Positions 33,110 through 42,618 of a stretch of 64,000 bases of DNA are shown one piece after another (position 1 is the stretch's first letter; every line of letters starts with the position of its first letter). A model generated the notes under the pieces. The model saw only the letters and a program-made list of their open reading frames with translations, did no database searches and was not told where the DNA came from. The DNA is from Cohnella rhizoplanae. Its GTDB lineage: Bacteria; Bacillota; Bacilli; Paenibacillales; Paenibacillaceae. The stretch is from contig NZ_CAOJCN010000022.1 of NCBI RefSeq assembly GCF_948329515.1, positions 1-64,000 of the forward strand, given 5' to 3'. The position numbers and the translations under genes were made by a program.

Positions 33110-34855
33110 TTAACTATGGAGGGACATCGGAAGCTCGACGCGCACGACGGTGCCGACGCCTTTCCGTCCGGCGATGCGCAGGCCATAAGGCTCGCCGAAA
33201 TGGATGCGAATGCGTTCATGGACGTTCGCGAGGCCGATGCCGGTGAAGGAATGCCGGGAAGGCTCGGCTGTCTGCTTGCGGTAGACGTTCCGGATATCGC
33301 CGGGGCTCATGCCTGCGCCATCGTCGCGGATGTACAGGCGCAGCCTCCCGTCATGCACGTTTCCCGTGACGACGACGCTGCCTCCTCCCTTCGGCGCAAG
33401 GCCATGGAACAACGCGTTTTCGACGAGGGGCTGCAGGGTCAGCTTCAATATTCGCTGCTGCAGCAGCTGCGGCTCGACTTCGATCCGGCAGCTGTATTTA
33501 GAGCCGTAACGAACTTGCTGGATGTGCATGTACATGCGAAGGCCTTCGATCTCCTCCTCCAGCGTGACGAACTCGCCCTGCTTGTCGAAGCTGAACGTCA
33601 GCAGGCCGACCAGCGAACGGATCGTCTGCCGGACATCGTCGATCTTCCGCTGCTTGGCCATGCTGCTGATGCAAGCCAGCGTATTGTACAAAAAATGAGG
33701 CGCGATTTGACTGCGCAGCATCTTGAGCTCGTACTCCTTCTTTTGTTCCTCCGCGTGCCTCGTCTCGTGAAGCAGATGCTGGATACGCGCCAGCATCGCG
33801 TTGAAGCTTCTCGCAAGCCTACCGATCTCGTCGCTGCGATTCTCCGGCAGCTTGGAGACGACCTGGAAGTCATGCAGACGGTCCATCTTGTTCACGAGTC
33901 CGCGGATCGGCCTCGTCAGCGTACGCGACAGCATATAGGCGCTGAATAGCAGTATAACGACCCAGAGCATGGTCGCATTGCGGTAATTGCCGTAGAGCGG
34001 CTGCAAATCCTTGTAGAAGCTGTCCTCCGGGATAAAAGCGATGAGCGACCAGCCCAGCCGGTTTTTCGCCGATTTTACGGCGATCAGTCTCTCTTCTTTT
34101 ACGGTCATATTGTCCGCTCCGATCTTCAGGTCGGGCAGCTTCGCCGTAAACTCGGGAAGCAGCTCGGGCGGATAAGTCCACGGCATGACGGGGAGCAGCC
34201 GTTCTCCCGCTTCCATCCGGTTGATGACATTCCCGCTTGCGGTGACCAGCGTGAAGGATTGGTAGATCAGCGGAGAGATGCGGGATACGAGGAGATCGAG
34301 GCCCAGTTCGGCGATGATGACGCCCTGGACTTCATTGTTCCGGTCTTTGACCGGCATCATATAAGCGAGCGTCCGGCCCGACAGCGGCGAAATGTACGGT
34401 TCGCTCACCTGGATCGACCCGTAGTTGTCAAGCGCCTGGTCGTACAGCTCCCTCAGATGGGGATTTCCGATTATGTCGTAGTTCACCTGCGTATTAGACA
34501 AGACTTTGCCGTCGCTCCGCACGAAGTACAGCGTCCGGACGACGGAGCTGTTATAGTCGGCGAAGCTCTGCAGCGTGCGGACCGCCTCGGTCTCGCTGCC
34601 GGCCGCAAGCAGGTCCTGTCTCGTCGAGAGCAGCAGGAGAATGTTTTCGACGTTGTCCAGCGTGGCGTCGATGTATTGATTCGTCCTTGCCACGAGCAGC
34701 TCCGCATCCTTCGTGACCTGATCCTTGAGCAGCGTCTCCGCTTCGCTCAGGTTGCTCCATGCCAGGAGAAGAAAGAGAAGCAGCGTGACCAGGAATAAAT
34801 AAAAAAACTGCTTCGTGGCGATCCCCATATGGTTAAACCGGCCGATGAGCTTCAT
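33110..34855 (-). CDS. YesM-family sensor histidine kinase
   Basis: A 581-residue membrane kinase. Two transmembrane segments (about 13-35 and 285-305) flank an extracellular dCache-like sensor domain. A HAMP linker follows (about 306-360), then the His_kinase domain with the phospho-acceptor His387 in QIAPHFLYNTLA, and an ATP-binding domain with VENALFHGL (N box) and DDGAGM (G1 box). It should sense a sugar or a sugar-loaded binding protein outside the cell and phosphorylate the partner encoded upstream, with which it overlaps by four bases (ATGA). Confidence 0.94.
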   Translation of the reverse strand: MKLIGRFNHMGIATKQFFYLFLVTLLLFLLLAWSNLSEAETLLKDQVTKDAELLVARTNQYIDATLDNVENILLLLSTRQDLLAAGSETEAVRTLQSFADYNSSVVRTLYFVRSDGKVLSNTQVNYDIIGNPHLRELYDQALDNYGSIQVSEPYISPLSGRTLAYMMPVKDRNNEVQGVIIAELGLDLLVSRISPLIYQSFTLVTASGNVINRMEAGERLLPVMPWTYPPELLPEFTAKLPDLKIGADNMTVKEERLIAVKSAKNRLGWSLIAFIPEDSFYKDLQPLYGNYRNATMLWVVILLFSAYMLSRTLTRPIRGLVNKMDRLHDFQVVSKLPENRSDEIGRLARSFNAMLARIQHLLHETRHAEEQKKEYELKMLRSQIAPHFLYNTLACISSMAKQRKIDDVRQTIRSLVGLLTFSFDKQGEFVTLEEEIEGLRMYMHIQQVRYGSKYSCRIEVEPQLLQQRILKLTLQPLVENALFHGLAPKGGGSVVVTGNVHDGRLRLYIRDDGAGMSPGDIRNVYRKQTAEPSRHSFTGIGLANVHERIRIHFGEPYGLRIAGRKGVGTVVRVELPMSLHS

Positions 34856-36477
34856 GTGCGGTTCTCCTTCTCGTTTCCGCTTCGTTCGGCTTGATAACCC
34901 AGCCGCTTCACGTCAGTAGGCGCCGCTCCCGCCCAGTTGCGGAACGTTGAAGTGAAGTAGCGATAGTTCGGAATCCCTACCGCCTCCGCGACTTCATAGA
35001 CCTTCATGTTGGACTCCCGCAGCAGCTTCAGCGCTTTCTCCATCCGCAGCCGGAGCACGAGCTGATGCACCGACTCCCCGGTCTCTTCCTTGAACAGCCT
35101 GCCGAAGTACTCGGGCCGCAGGCCGATTCGCTGTGCGACGATCGGCAGCGACAGCGGTTCCTGCAAATGCGACTGAATCCATGCCCGCGCTTCGACGATC
35201 TCGCGGCGCGGTCCTGCTTCGGGGACGGCGCGTACGATGCCGCTCCACCGTGCCTGAAGCTCGCGCCAGTCCGAAGCGCCGGCGAGTTCGACAAGCGGAT
35301 CGGGACTGCCCGGACGCGAACGCGACAGCCAATCGGATGTCCAGCCGGCGAGCCATCGTTTGAGGGCGGCGGGGCGAAAACGGCGTTCCGCGCACCACGG
35401 CGCGACGACGCCGTGCATCGTCCGCAAGAGACGATCGGCATCCATCCCGGCTTGGCCGAGCAAGCCGGACAGATGGCGGCGATGCTCGGTCGCAAGCTCA
35501 GAGAGCGGCCGAGGCGAGCCGATCGTAATGCCGGACGGCAGCGACGGAGCCGCATCGTAAAAATCGGCTTCCTTCCACCAAGACGCGCTCTCCAGAAGCG
35601 CCAAGACATCCGCCCGGCTTTGGGCCAAGCCTCCCACCGTCGCGGATAGCGCAAGGGCTTGCTTCCCGACAAGCGGCGTCTCTTTGCTCTCGGTCTCGGC
35701 CAGCAGCTCTCCTAATAGTCGTTCCAAGCGGGGGCTCGCATCGGCCGGCTCCTCGTCGGCTTCCGATAACCATACGGCGTATTCGCCGCCTCTCATCGGC
35801 CACCAAGCCTTGCAGGTCGGCGTACGCCGTTCGAACTCGAGCAGCCCCTCCTGAACGGCGTCCTGCGCGATCCGGCCTTCGTCCTCCGGCGCCGTCATTC
35901 GCAGGAGGACGAACCGCAAGGGGAACTCATCTTCCGCAACCCCCAGCGACGCCCAGTCGTCGGCGGATAGCGCAGCCTGCGCCGACAGCCGCTCGCTGCC
36001 GCTCGCGATTCGTTGCTCCTTTAGCAGCGTTTCCAATCGTTGTGACGCCTTGAGCTTTCGGGACAGCCTCTCTTTGTCGAGATGCCCCCGTTCGCGCAGC
36101 AGCTTCTCCCTGGCTTTGCGCAGCGCCCGCTTCAGCTCTTCTTCGTCCAGCGATACCTTCAGGATATAATCCGACGCCCCGAGCGCGATCGCTTCCCTCG
36201 CATATCCGAAATCGCTGTGGCAGGTCAGCAGGATAATTTGCGCGACCGGATGGTTTTTGCGCAGCTCGCGGATGAAGGTCAAGCCGTCCATGATCGGCAT
36301 CGTAATATCGGTTACGACTATGTCCGGCGAATGTTTATCGCACAGGGCCAGCGCCTCCTCGCCGTTCTCCGCCTCGCCGATGAGAATCGCGTCGCAGGCT
36401 TCCCACGGGAACGCGCGCAGTTCCTCCCGGATCGGATATTCGTCGTCGACGATCAACACGCCAATCGGCTTACTCAT
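34852..36477 (-). CDS. YesN-family response regulator with AraC DNA-binding domain
   Basis: A 541-residue response regulator. The receiver domain is residues 1-125, with phosphoacceptor Asp57 in VVTDITMPIMDGL, acidic pair at 11-12 and Lys in YILKVSL near 109. A long variable middle part (about 130-430) has no recognised motif. The C-terminal 100 residues contain two AraC helix-turn-helix units (LSLPIVAQRIGLRPEYFGRLF and KVYEVAEAVGIPNYRYFTSTF, in pieces). With the kinase it probably activates the adjacent transporter operon. AGGGGGCG precedes ATG. Confidence 0.94.
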   Translation of the reverse strand: MSKPIGVLIVDDEYPIREELRAFPWEACDAILIGEAENGEEALALCDKHSPDIVVTDITMPIMDGLTFIRELRKNHPVAQIILLTCHSDFGYAREAIALGASDYILKVSLDEEELKRALRKAREKLLRERGHLDKERLSRKLKASQRLETLLKEQRIASGSERLSAQAALSADDWASLGVAEDEFPLRFVLLRMTAPEDEGRIAQDAVQEGLLEFERRTPTCKAWWPMRGGEYAVWLSEADEEPADASPRLERLLGELLAETESKETPLVGKQALALSATVGGLAQSRADVLALLESASWWKEADFYDAAPSLPSGITIGSPRPLSELATEHRRHLSGLLGQAGMDADRLLRTMHGVVAPWCAERRFRPAALKRWLAGWTSDWLSRSRPGSPDPLVELAGASDWRELQARWSGIVRAVPEAGPRREIVEARAWIQSHLQEPLSLPIVAQRIGLRPEYFGRLFKEETGESVHQLVLRLRMEKALKLLRESNMKVYEVAEAVGIPNYRYFTSTFRNWAGAAPTDVKRLGYQAERSGNEKENRT

Positions 36478-36564
36478 CCTAACGCCCCCTTTTTACCATT
36501 GTCCGGTTTCAACGATAAAAAGTATGTCGAGTCGCCTACCCGCTCTAATGTTTTTATTTTATGT

Positions 36565-38820
36565 TCATGCTCCGCCGTAAACCCGAATTTCTACGACCTC
36601 CGCCGACTCGCTTCCGTTCGTTGCTTCGATAACCAGCCGGAGCGCCTCTACCTGCACCTGCTTTGCGAACGTATGCGTTCGGGTCCGCTTGCGGTTGTCC
36701 GCTACGCGCGCGAGTATGAACCATTCGCCGCCCCGCTTGGCTTCGAGCCGGTAATCCTTGACGAGCTCCGGGACGACCTCGAATGGCGTCCGATGGTGAT
36801 GCAGATTGACGAGGTCTTCGTTCACATCGTCGTTAAAAACCACCTGGACTGAGGCGACCGCAACCGGCGTATCCCAGACGAGCTCCGCCCATTCCTCGCG
36901 GCCGGCAGCCATGGGCTCCGACACCCACGTATGCGGTCCGCCATAGGGTCGGCGATAGCCGTCCGTCAGCTTCACCGCTGCATACGCATCTGTCGCGGAC
37001 GCTACGCGGAAGCATAGCGGCTGCCGCGCCTTTCCGTCCATGCTCCATTGAGACACCGGTTGCGGAGGCTGACGGTCGCCGAGCTTCGGATCGACGATCG
37101 GCGTGCCGCCTTTGTAGAAGGCGAGAACGCCGGAGCAAGGTTTATCCGCCTGATAGACGGTGACGGCGTCGTTGGCCTTGAGGATGAGGAATGCATTTTG
37201 CGCGGTCTCGGGCCGCCAGGCGATATCGAAGTTTATCCATTGCCGCTCGCCCGCCTCAGCTTTCACGGAAGCCGTGGCTACCCGAGCCTGCGGTACATAA
37301 TTTTCCGGCCTGCCGGTCGACCACAGTTCGACGGTGAGCTCGGCATCGCGGGCCACATCCGCAAGCCACCCTACGCCTGCGAGCTCGGGTTCGACGGGGA
37401 ACAGGACGGCGACATCGCGCGCAAGAGGGACCGGAATGGCCGGCGATTCGACGGAGATGACCGTACGGGTGCTGGATGCCGCAATCGCCGCCCGCCTCGC
37501 CAAGTCCCTATCGTCCTCGTTGGCGATGCCTAGTATCGAGGCATCCTGTCGCAGCATCGTCTGCTGCAGCTCCTCGAGATGGCTGCGGTGCAGCTCCCGC
37601 GGCGTTACGCCCTTGGCGGCGCATAGCGAGGCGCCCGTCCCCGCGGCTTCCCCCATGATGGCGCAGGTCGCCATCACGCGGGTGGTCCCGAAGGCAACAT
37701 GGGTGGCGCTGATATTGCGCCCGGCCATCAGCATGTTCTTGACATTGGCCGAATACAGCGAGCGGAACGGAATGGAATACAAGCCATCGGCGAAATAGTG
37801 CTTCGAGCCCTTCTCGGACGAATACATCCCTTGAGGCGGATGAAGATCGATGGACCAGCCGCCGAATCCTACCTGATCGGCAAAGGTCGTCTGTCCGAGG
37901 ATGTCGTTCTGATTGAGCATATAGTCGCCGATGAACCGGCGGTACTCCCGCTTGCCGGGCAATGAGCCGACCCATTCCAGGGTTAGCCGCTCTGCGTCGA
38001 ACTTGCCGGAGTTCTTGATGTAATCCCATATGCCGTAGATCGCCGCCTGCAGTTCATCGCGAATGTTTTCATTCCTGTCCACGATATCCATCTCGCCGCC
38101 CCATTCGATCCACCAATAGCGGCAGCCGTTGTCGCCGGTGGAGATGACCCGCTTAAGCGGAATGGTCGTTTGGGCGATATCGCGGGCAAAGCTAGGCGGC
38201 ACGTATTTCACAGGATGTCCGGCATCCTTGGTGTAGAACAGCAGCGTGCTGCCGAGCGTGATATCATCCGCCTCCTCCGGCGCCCACGCTTCCTGATACT
38301 CGCTAGCCGCTTCGCGGCCGATCCGGTAACGCGCTCCTGCCAGATACCCCACGAGCCCATCCCCCGTGCAGTCGATAAACGCCTTGCTCTCGAAGCGGAT
38401 ACGCCGCTCCGATCCCATCATCCATCCCGTGACCGAACGGATAACCCGCTCCTCCGCGGGTCCGTCGGCTTCCACCTCGTGTACGTCGGTATTCAGGAAC
38501 AGCTGGATATTCGGCTCCGCCCGCACCGCCTCGAGCACAACCAAATCCCAGTAATACGGATTTCCATCGGGGTTGCGGAACTGGTTCTCCAAGAACATCT
38601 CGCCCATGATACCCGTCTCCCGGGCATAGCGATTGGTGCCATGGGCCGTTGCGCCGCATACCCATACCCGCACTTCGCTGCTCGAGTTGCCGCCCAGCAT
38701 AGGACGGTTCTGGACCAGCGCCACCGTACTGCCCAGCCGCGCTGCCGCTATCGCCGCATTGACGCCTGCCAGCCCGCCGCCGATGACGGTGATGTCCGTA
38801 TTCACTTGCTCCTGTCTCAT
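36565..38820 (-). CDS. FAD-dependent oxidoreductase with C-terminal beta-sandwich
   Basis: A 751-residue cytoplasmic flavoprotein of the FAD_oxidored family (PF12831 type). The dinucleotide-binding loop is GGGLAGVNAAIAAARLG at about 13-29; LGGNSSSEVRVWVCG follows and IDCTGDGLVGYLAGA near 157-171 is the second FAD motif; MLMAGRNISATHVAFGTTRV near 365-384 completes the FAD site. Residues about 460-750 are beta-rich (PVSQWSMDGKARQPL, TPVAVASVQVVFNDDV) and resemble a sugar-binding sandwich. Such enzymes are linked to plant-glycan loci, perhaps oxidising a sugar, but the reaction is unknown. GGAGG precedes ATG. The divergent AraC gene probably controls it. Confidence 0.85.
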   Translation of the reverse strand: MRQEQVNTDITVIGGGLAGVNAAIAAARLGSTVALVQNRPMLGGNSSSEVRVWVCGATAHGTNRYARETGIMGEMFLENQFRNPDGNPYYWDLVVLEAVRAEPNIQLFLNTDVHEVEADGPAEERVIRSVTGWMMGSERRIRFESKAFIDCTGDGLVGYLAGARYRIGREAASEYQEAWAPEEADDITLGSTLLFYTKDAGHPVKYVPPSFARDIAQTTIPLKRVISTGDNGCRYWWIEWGGEMDIVDRNENIRDELQAAIYGIWDYIKNSGKFDAERLTLEWVGSLPGKREYRRFIGDYMLNQNDILGQTTFADQVGFGGWSIDLHPPQGMYSSEKGSKHYFADGLYSIPFRSLYSANVKNMLMAGRNISATHVAFGTTRVMATCAIMGEAAGTGASLCAAKGVTPRELHRSHLEELQQTMLRQDASILGIANEDDRDLARRAAIAASSTRTVISVESPAIPVPLARDVAVLFPVEPELAGVGWLADVARDAELTVELWSTGRPENYVPQARVATASVKAEAGERQWINFDIAWRPETAQNAFLILKANDAVTVYQADKPCSGVLAFYKGGTPIVDPKLGDRQPPQPVSQWSMDGKARQPLCFRVASATDAYAAVKLTDGYRRPYGGPHTWVSEPMAAGREEWAELVWDTPVAVASVQVVFNDDVNEDLVNLHHHRTPFEVVPELVKDYRLEAKRGGEWFILARVADNRKRTRTHTFAKQVQVEALRLVIEATNGSESAEVVEIRVYGGA

Positions 38821-38980
38821 ATCCGAACCTCCAATAAGGTAATCCTCGATTTCATCGGCTTCATTATAAGCCGCTCCTCTTTATCACGAACATGCAGTCA
38901 TTCAACCTATACATATCCTTAATTTCATACGACAATGAAAAGAAGAGCGATTTATCCGCTGCCTATCGAGGGGGAAGGGC

Positions 38981-39799
38981 ATGAGAACACTTTTCAAAGA
39001 GGATCTTCGTCCATGGCTGGTAAGTCACCGGTATTGGCACGAGAAGAAGGCGTTTTTGCTGCGAGAGGATACGTATCCGCATTGGACCGTTTTTGCGGTA
39101 GAGGACGGGCTGTTCTCGTTCGAGATCAACGGCGCGAAGGGTACGGCAGGCAGGGGCGATCTGGTGCTGTGTCCGCCGAGCGTCCCGTTCATACGCGAGG
39201 CCATCGCTCCGGTGTCCTTTCATTTCATTCTGTTCGATTGGTCCGACGATACGGGAGACGTGTTGTCCGGGGAATTGCCGATGCTTGAAACCCTGCTGTC
39301 CATCAAGGATTCCGGCCGTCTGTCTTCCACCTATCTGCGGTTGCGTAAATGGAATGGTGCCGAACATGCACTCGCTGTACGCAGCAAGAGGCATTTGCTC
39401 GCCGATCTGTGGCTGATGTACTTGGAGGAGGCTGATGGCGGGGTTAAGCTGCCAGCCGAATCTGATGAACGGAGCAGCATGATGTTGCAAGCGAAACGCA
39501 TCATTCGCGAGAATGCCTTTGCGGCAAGCAGCTTTAACTTGAAAATGTTAGCTGCCCGTTTCGGTCTCTCGCAGGTCCAATTCACGCGCTCTTTCCGCCG
39601 AGCGACAGGCCACTTGCCCCGCGAATATCTCATCTCCGTGCGGCTGCACAAAGTGCAATCGCTGCTTCTGGAAAGCGAACTGACGCTGGGGCAGATCGCT
39701 GAGGCATGCGGCTACGAGAACGAATTCTATCTGAGCCGCATTTTCACGAAACGGCTCGGCGTCAGCCCGTCGCGATTCCGTAGATTGAATAGGCTGTAG
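38981..39799 (+). CDS. AraC-family transcriptional regulator
   Basis: A 272-residue one-component regulator. Residues about 20-110 form a cupin-like AraC-binding domain (WTVFAVEDGLFSFEING, GDLVLCPPSVPF). Residues about 165-270 hold two helix-turn-helix motifs: FNLKMLAARFGLSQVQFTRSF and LTLGQIAEACGYENEFYLSRIF (in pieces), and the GVSPSRFR end is intact. It is divergent from the FAD oxidoreductase with 160 bp between the starts, the classical placement for an activator of that gene in response to a sugar. GGGGGAAGGGC precedes ATG. Confidence 0.92.
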   Translation: MRTLFKEDLRPWLVSHRYWHEKKAFLLREDTYPHWTVFAVEDGLFSFEINGAKGTAGRGDLVLCPPSVPFIREAIAPVSFHFILFDWSDDTGDVLSGELPMLETLLSIKDSGRLSSTYLRLRKWNGAEHALAVRSKRHLLADLWLMYLEEADGGVKLPAESDERSSMMLQAKRIIRENAFAASSFNLKMLAARFGLSQVQFTRSFRRATGHLPREYLISVRLHKVQSLLLESELTLGQIAEACGYENEFYLSRIFTKRLGVSPSRFRRLNRL

Positions 39800-39838
39800 G
39801 CAAGGATGAGCAAAACCCATTCAGCGTGTCACGCACCG

Positions 39839-39891
39839 GATTCCATAAACAAAAAAGCCGCGATTATGGCGGCTTTTTTGTTTATGGAATC
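39839..39891. terminator. Long bidirectional terminator (23-bp stem)
   Basis: GATTCCATAAACAAAAAAGCCGC pairs perfectly with its complement around a seven-base loop. A- and T-runs lie within the stem on both sides. It ends both the AraC gene and the DUF4179 gene, which are convergent. Confidence 0.9.
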
Positions 39892-39946
39892 TTATTTAAA
39901 TTAAAGTATGGGATCAGGGTCAGCCCTATATAACGGCAAGCGGCTT

Positions 39947-41608
39947 CTAATCATCTGGAAATTTCGGCAAGTCGATACGCAATTCCTTGTGGGGATCGTC
40001 CGTCGAATAGAAGTAAATGTAGATATCCGCCTCCGTACCCGCGAAGTCTTTATACATATCGATCATCCGGTTGTTGCCGTCTCCATTAAAGTTGGCCGTC
40101 ACCGGTCGGCCGGGCCGACTTCGCTTGCCATCCTTCATATAAGTTTGATTGACGCCGCCGAAGCGCGGATCGTCGCTGCCGCTTTCAATGTAGAGATTGC
40201 CGTTTTCCTTGTAGTACGTCCAGTTGACCGCGTATCCGCCCAATTGAGTAGTGATCGTCTTCTTCTCGCTGCTGATCCCTGCCAGATGAATCGGATTCTT
40301 GTCGAGCCGCTCGGTCACTTCGTACTTCATATAAAGCGCAATAGGGGTCTGCTCAGATAGTACGAGACCGGGCTGCCGCTCAAACCGGAGCGTAAAGCCG
40401 TAGTTGTCGCCCTGTTTTTGGTCAGGAAAACCTCCTTTAAGTTGCGTCCCGTTCACATTCAAATTAAATTGCTTGAAGCTCAGCGACTTGTATTTCTCGT
40501 GCGTACCCGTAATGCGAATCTGGGTAGGCGTTATCGTCATCTCCTTGAGCACGATCGGCCCGGCCGCCGTTTCCACGATTTGATCGATCGGGCGTGTTGA
40601 TGTGCCGTCTAGCATCCGTTCCTTGTCGAGCTGCAGGTTTAAGCTCCAGCTTCCGTCGATTCCGGCCGATTTTCTCGTGTAGTTCAGCTTATACTTAACG
40701 GCCGCGGTTTTCAGGTCGGCTGTGTTAAAATACTGCAACCCGGTATATTCTCCCTGGTCTCCCGGTTTGCCGAATGCGCCGGTTACCGGTTCCTTGACTT
40801 GCGCCGCTCCATCGTATACGCCGATGCTGGGATAAGACCAGCTCTGCGCCTCCTTGTCGCTGAAAAACACAGAAGTGGACAGTAGCGTCTTGTCCCCTTG
40901 CGTAAAAGGCAACACGACAAGTCGGTCGATTCCATCCTGCCCGATCTCGATCGTCTGCTTCCGGTTATACTCCGCATCGATGGAAATATCGCGCTGCGCA
41001 GCGGAGAAGATAAGCAGGTTCTCGGCCGAAAGCTTCACGTCCGCTCGCAGGCTGTCCGGCGTCCAGTCTGTAGAGAATTCTCCTTGCCACCTCTTTTCTT
41101 CCGGATTCCATCTGAAGAACGGATCACCCTCGATCACGTTGCCTTTGCTGTCTGACAGCTTCATGTCGGAAAATCGCGGGTAACTGAGCGGATCGGCGTG
41201 ATGCAGGTTCAGACTGAACAGCAGCACCGTCCGGTTATCGTCGACAACGGCGGTGTCGAGGGTGAGCTTAGCGTCGCCGAAGGAGATCGTTTTTCCGATA
41301 TGCTGTCCGAGCCCCTGCTCCAAGGCCGAGCGGACGCCCGAACGGTATGTAATATAATCCCATTTGTTCGACAGTGCAGCAAAAGCCGGAGTTGCCGCTA
41401 GCAGCACCGCCGCAGTCGCTAGCACCACCGTCCGGGATGCTCGTCTCCGGGGAGAAGGGGGCACCGGAAGCACTGAAGTCATCTCGGAAGTATTGGAACG
41501 TGATTGCTCGATACGCTCCCACATCGCGTCAAAATCCGGTTCCTTCAGTGGTGCATCATCGCTTAGATACCGAGTAAAGATTCGTTCTATCCGATCGGTT
41601 TGTCTCAT
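39947..41608 (-). CDS. DUF4179 membrane protein, probable anti-sigma partner
   Basis: A 553-residue protein with about 56 cytoplasmic residues, one transmembrane helix (about 58-80, VVLATAAVLLAATPAFA) and a large extracellular beta-rich domain. The N-terminal extracellular part (residues about 80-180) fits DUF4179, found in proteins encoded after ECF sigma factors; an anti-sigma-like role is likely by context. Its start overlaps the sigma gene by 53 bases but has its own site, GAGAGGAG before ATG at 41608, so the overlap is credible. Translational coupling would balance the two products. The ligand of the outer domain is unknown. Confidence 0.85.
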   Translation of the reverse strand: MRQTDRIERIFTRYLSDDAPLKEPDFDAMWERIEQSRSNTSEMTSVLPVPPSPRRRASRTVVLATAAVLLAATPAFAALSNKWDYITYRSGVRSALEQGLGQHIGKTISFGDAKLTLDTAVVDDNRTVLLFSLNLHHADPLSYPRFSDMKLSDSKGNVIEGDPFFRWNPEEKRWQGEFSTDWTPDSLRADVKLSAENLLIFSAAQRDISIDAEYNRKQTIEIGQDGIDRLVVLPFTQGDKTLLSTSVFFSDKEAQSWSYPSIGVYDGAAQVKEPVTGAFGKPGDQGEYTGLQYFNTADLKTAAVKYKLNYTRKSAGIDGSWSLNLQLDKERMLDGTSTRPIDQIVETAAGPIVLKEMTITPTQIRITGTHEKYKSLSFKQFNLNVNGTQLKGGFPDQKQGDNYGFTLRFERQPGLVLSEQTPIALYMKYEVTERLDKNPIHLAGISSEKKTITTQLGGYAVNWTYYKENGNLYIESGSDDPRFGGVNQTYMKDGKRSRPGRPVTANFNGDGNNRMIDMYKDFAGTEADIYIYFYSTDDPHKELRIDLPKFPDD

Positions 41609-42119
41609 ATTCGCCGCTCCTCTCTTTCGCTACGTCGCCGTTTTGCAATTCTTTTCTCATCAGCTTCAAGCATTTGTTCAATCGTGATTTGACCGTTCCT
41701 ACGGGAACGCCAAGAATGTCCGCAATTTCAGTCAAGGTGAATTCGTTTATATAACGAAGCGCCGCCGCCGCGCGCAGCTTGCTCGGCAACCGCTGCAAAA
41801 GCCGCAGCACGTCCTGTGTCGACTCCTGCTCCACCGCAACCGTCTCAGCCGCCTTGTCCACCATGCTCACGCTAAGAAGCTGCAGTCTGTTCTCTCGGCG
41901 TGTCCGCCGCTCGCTTTGCTTGATATAATTCAGACAGCAGTTCACGGTCACCCGAATGATCCACGTCCGCAGAAAATCCACCCGACGCCAATCATGCCGG
42001 AAGACGGAGACAAACACGTCTTGGCATGCATCCTCCGCATCCGCCGCATGGTTAAGCATAAAATAGCAGGTCCGATACACCTCTTTCCGGTACATTTCAA
42101 AAAGCTCTCGTTCATGCAT
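41556..42119 (-). CDS. ECF-type RNA polymerase sigma factor
   Basis: A 187-residue sigma-70 family protein of the ECF class. Region 2 lies at about 5-75 (DAEDACQDVFVSVFRHDW, WIIRVTVNCCLNYIKQSERR) and region 4 at about 105-160 (LPSKLRAAAALRYINEFTLTEIADILGVPVGTVKSRL, in pieces). The C-terminal 25 residues are the part that overlaps the DUF4179 gene and lie beyond region 4. GGGGGGAT stands before ATG. Upstream, GAACCTTTT and CGTT 9 bases later hint at an autoregulated ECF promoter, but the spacing is two bases short of the usual value. Targets are unknown. Confidence 0.92.
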   Translation of the reverse strand: MHERELFEMYRKEVYRTCYFMLNHAADAEDACQDVFVSVFRHDWRRVDFLRTWIIRVTVNCCLNYIKQSERRTRRENRLQLLSVSMVDKAAETVAVEQESTQDVLRLLQRLPSKLRAAAALRYINEFTLTEIADILGVPVGTVKSRLNKCLKLMRKELQNGDVAKERSGEYETNRSDRTNLYSVSKR

Positions 42120-42263
42120 TCTTTATCCCCCCTTTTTAACTCGCCTATATATTGAACAACGCTTAAGGACAAAAGGTTCGCTTCCTGCGCGGCGTAAAGA
42201 ATCATCAGTAATAGACTAGCACGCTTTTGGACCGGCAGCTCGAACTCAGACAAATCAAAAAAA

Positions 42264-42297
42264 CGAGGTTTGCTATTCTTCCGAATAGCAAACCTCG
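42264..42297 (-). terminator. Intrinsic terminator of the TetR-controlled operon
   Basis: CGAGGTTTGCTATTC and its complement form a perfect 15-bp stem with a four-base loop, followed on the minus strand by TTTTTTTG. It lies 24 bases beyond the tautomerase stop. Confidence 0.92.
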
Positions 42298-42321
42298 CCT
42301 CATTTACCTGCTAGAATTCAA

Positions 42322-42570
42322 TCAGCCTTCTGCGTCTGCCTTTTGCGCAGCCAGCTTCTGTCGATACGCCAGTGCCGGAAGTCCGCCCCAGCCCCAGTTG
42401 TCGGTGTCGACTTCTTCGATAACGACGAACGTCGATTCCAGCGGTTTATTCAGCACGTTAAGCAGCAACTCGCTTACGCCTTTAATGAGAGCGGCTTTCT
42501 CTTCGGCCGTCACCGCATCGCGATCGGGCGTCGTTCCCTCTCGCGTGACCTGAATGTTTACGATCGGCAT
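42322..42570 (-). CDS. 4-oxalocrotonate tautomerase family protein
   Basis: An 82-residue small tautomerase. The catalytic proline is Pro2, the N-terminal residue after Met removal (MPIVNIQVTREG), and the hydrophobic core LIKGVSELLLNVLNKP is typical. The conserved Trp-rich end NWGWGGLPALAYRQ is present. Members interconvert keto and enol forms of unsaturated acids. Last gene of the TetR operon, 48 bases after the SDR stop. Confidence 0.88.
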   Translation of the reverse strand: MPIVNIQVTREGTTPDRDAVTAEEKAALIKGVSELLLNVLNKPLESTFVVIEEVDTDNWGWGGLPALAYRQKLAAQKADAEG

Positions 42571-42618
42571 AAATGATCTTCTCCATTCGTGTTTAATTTC
42601 CGCGCTACGCCGATATGT

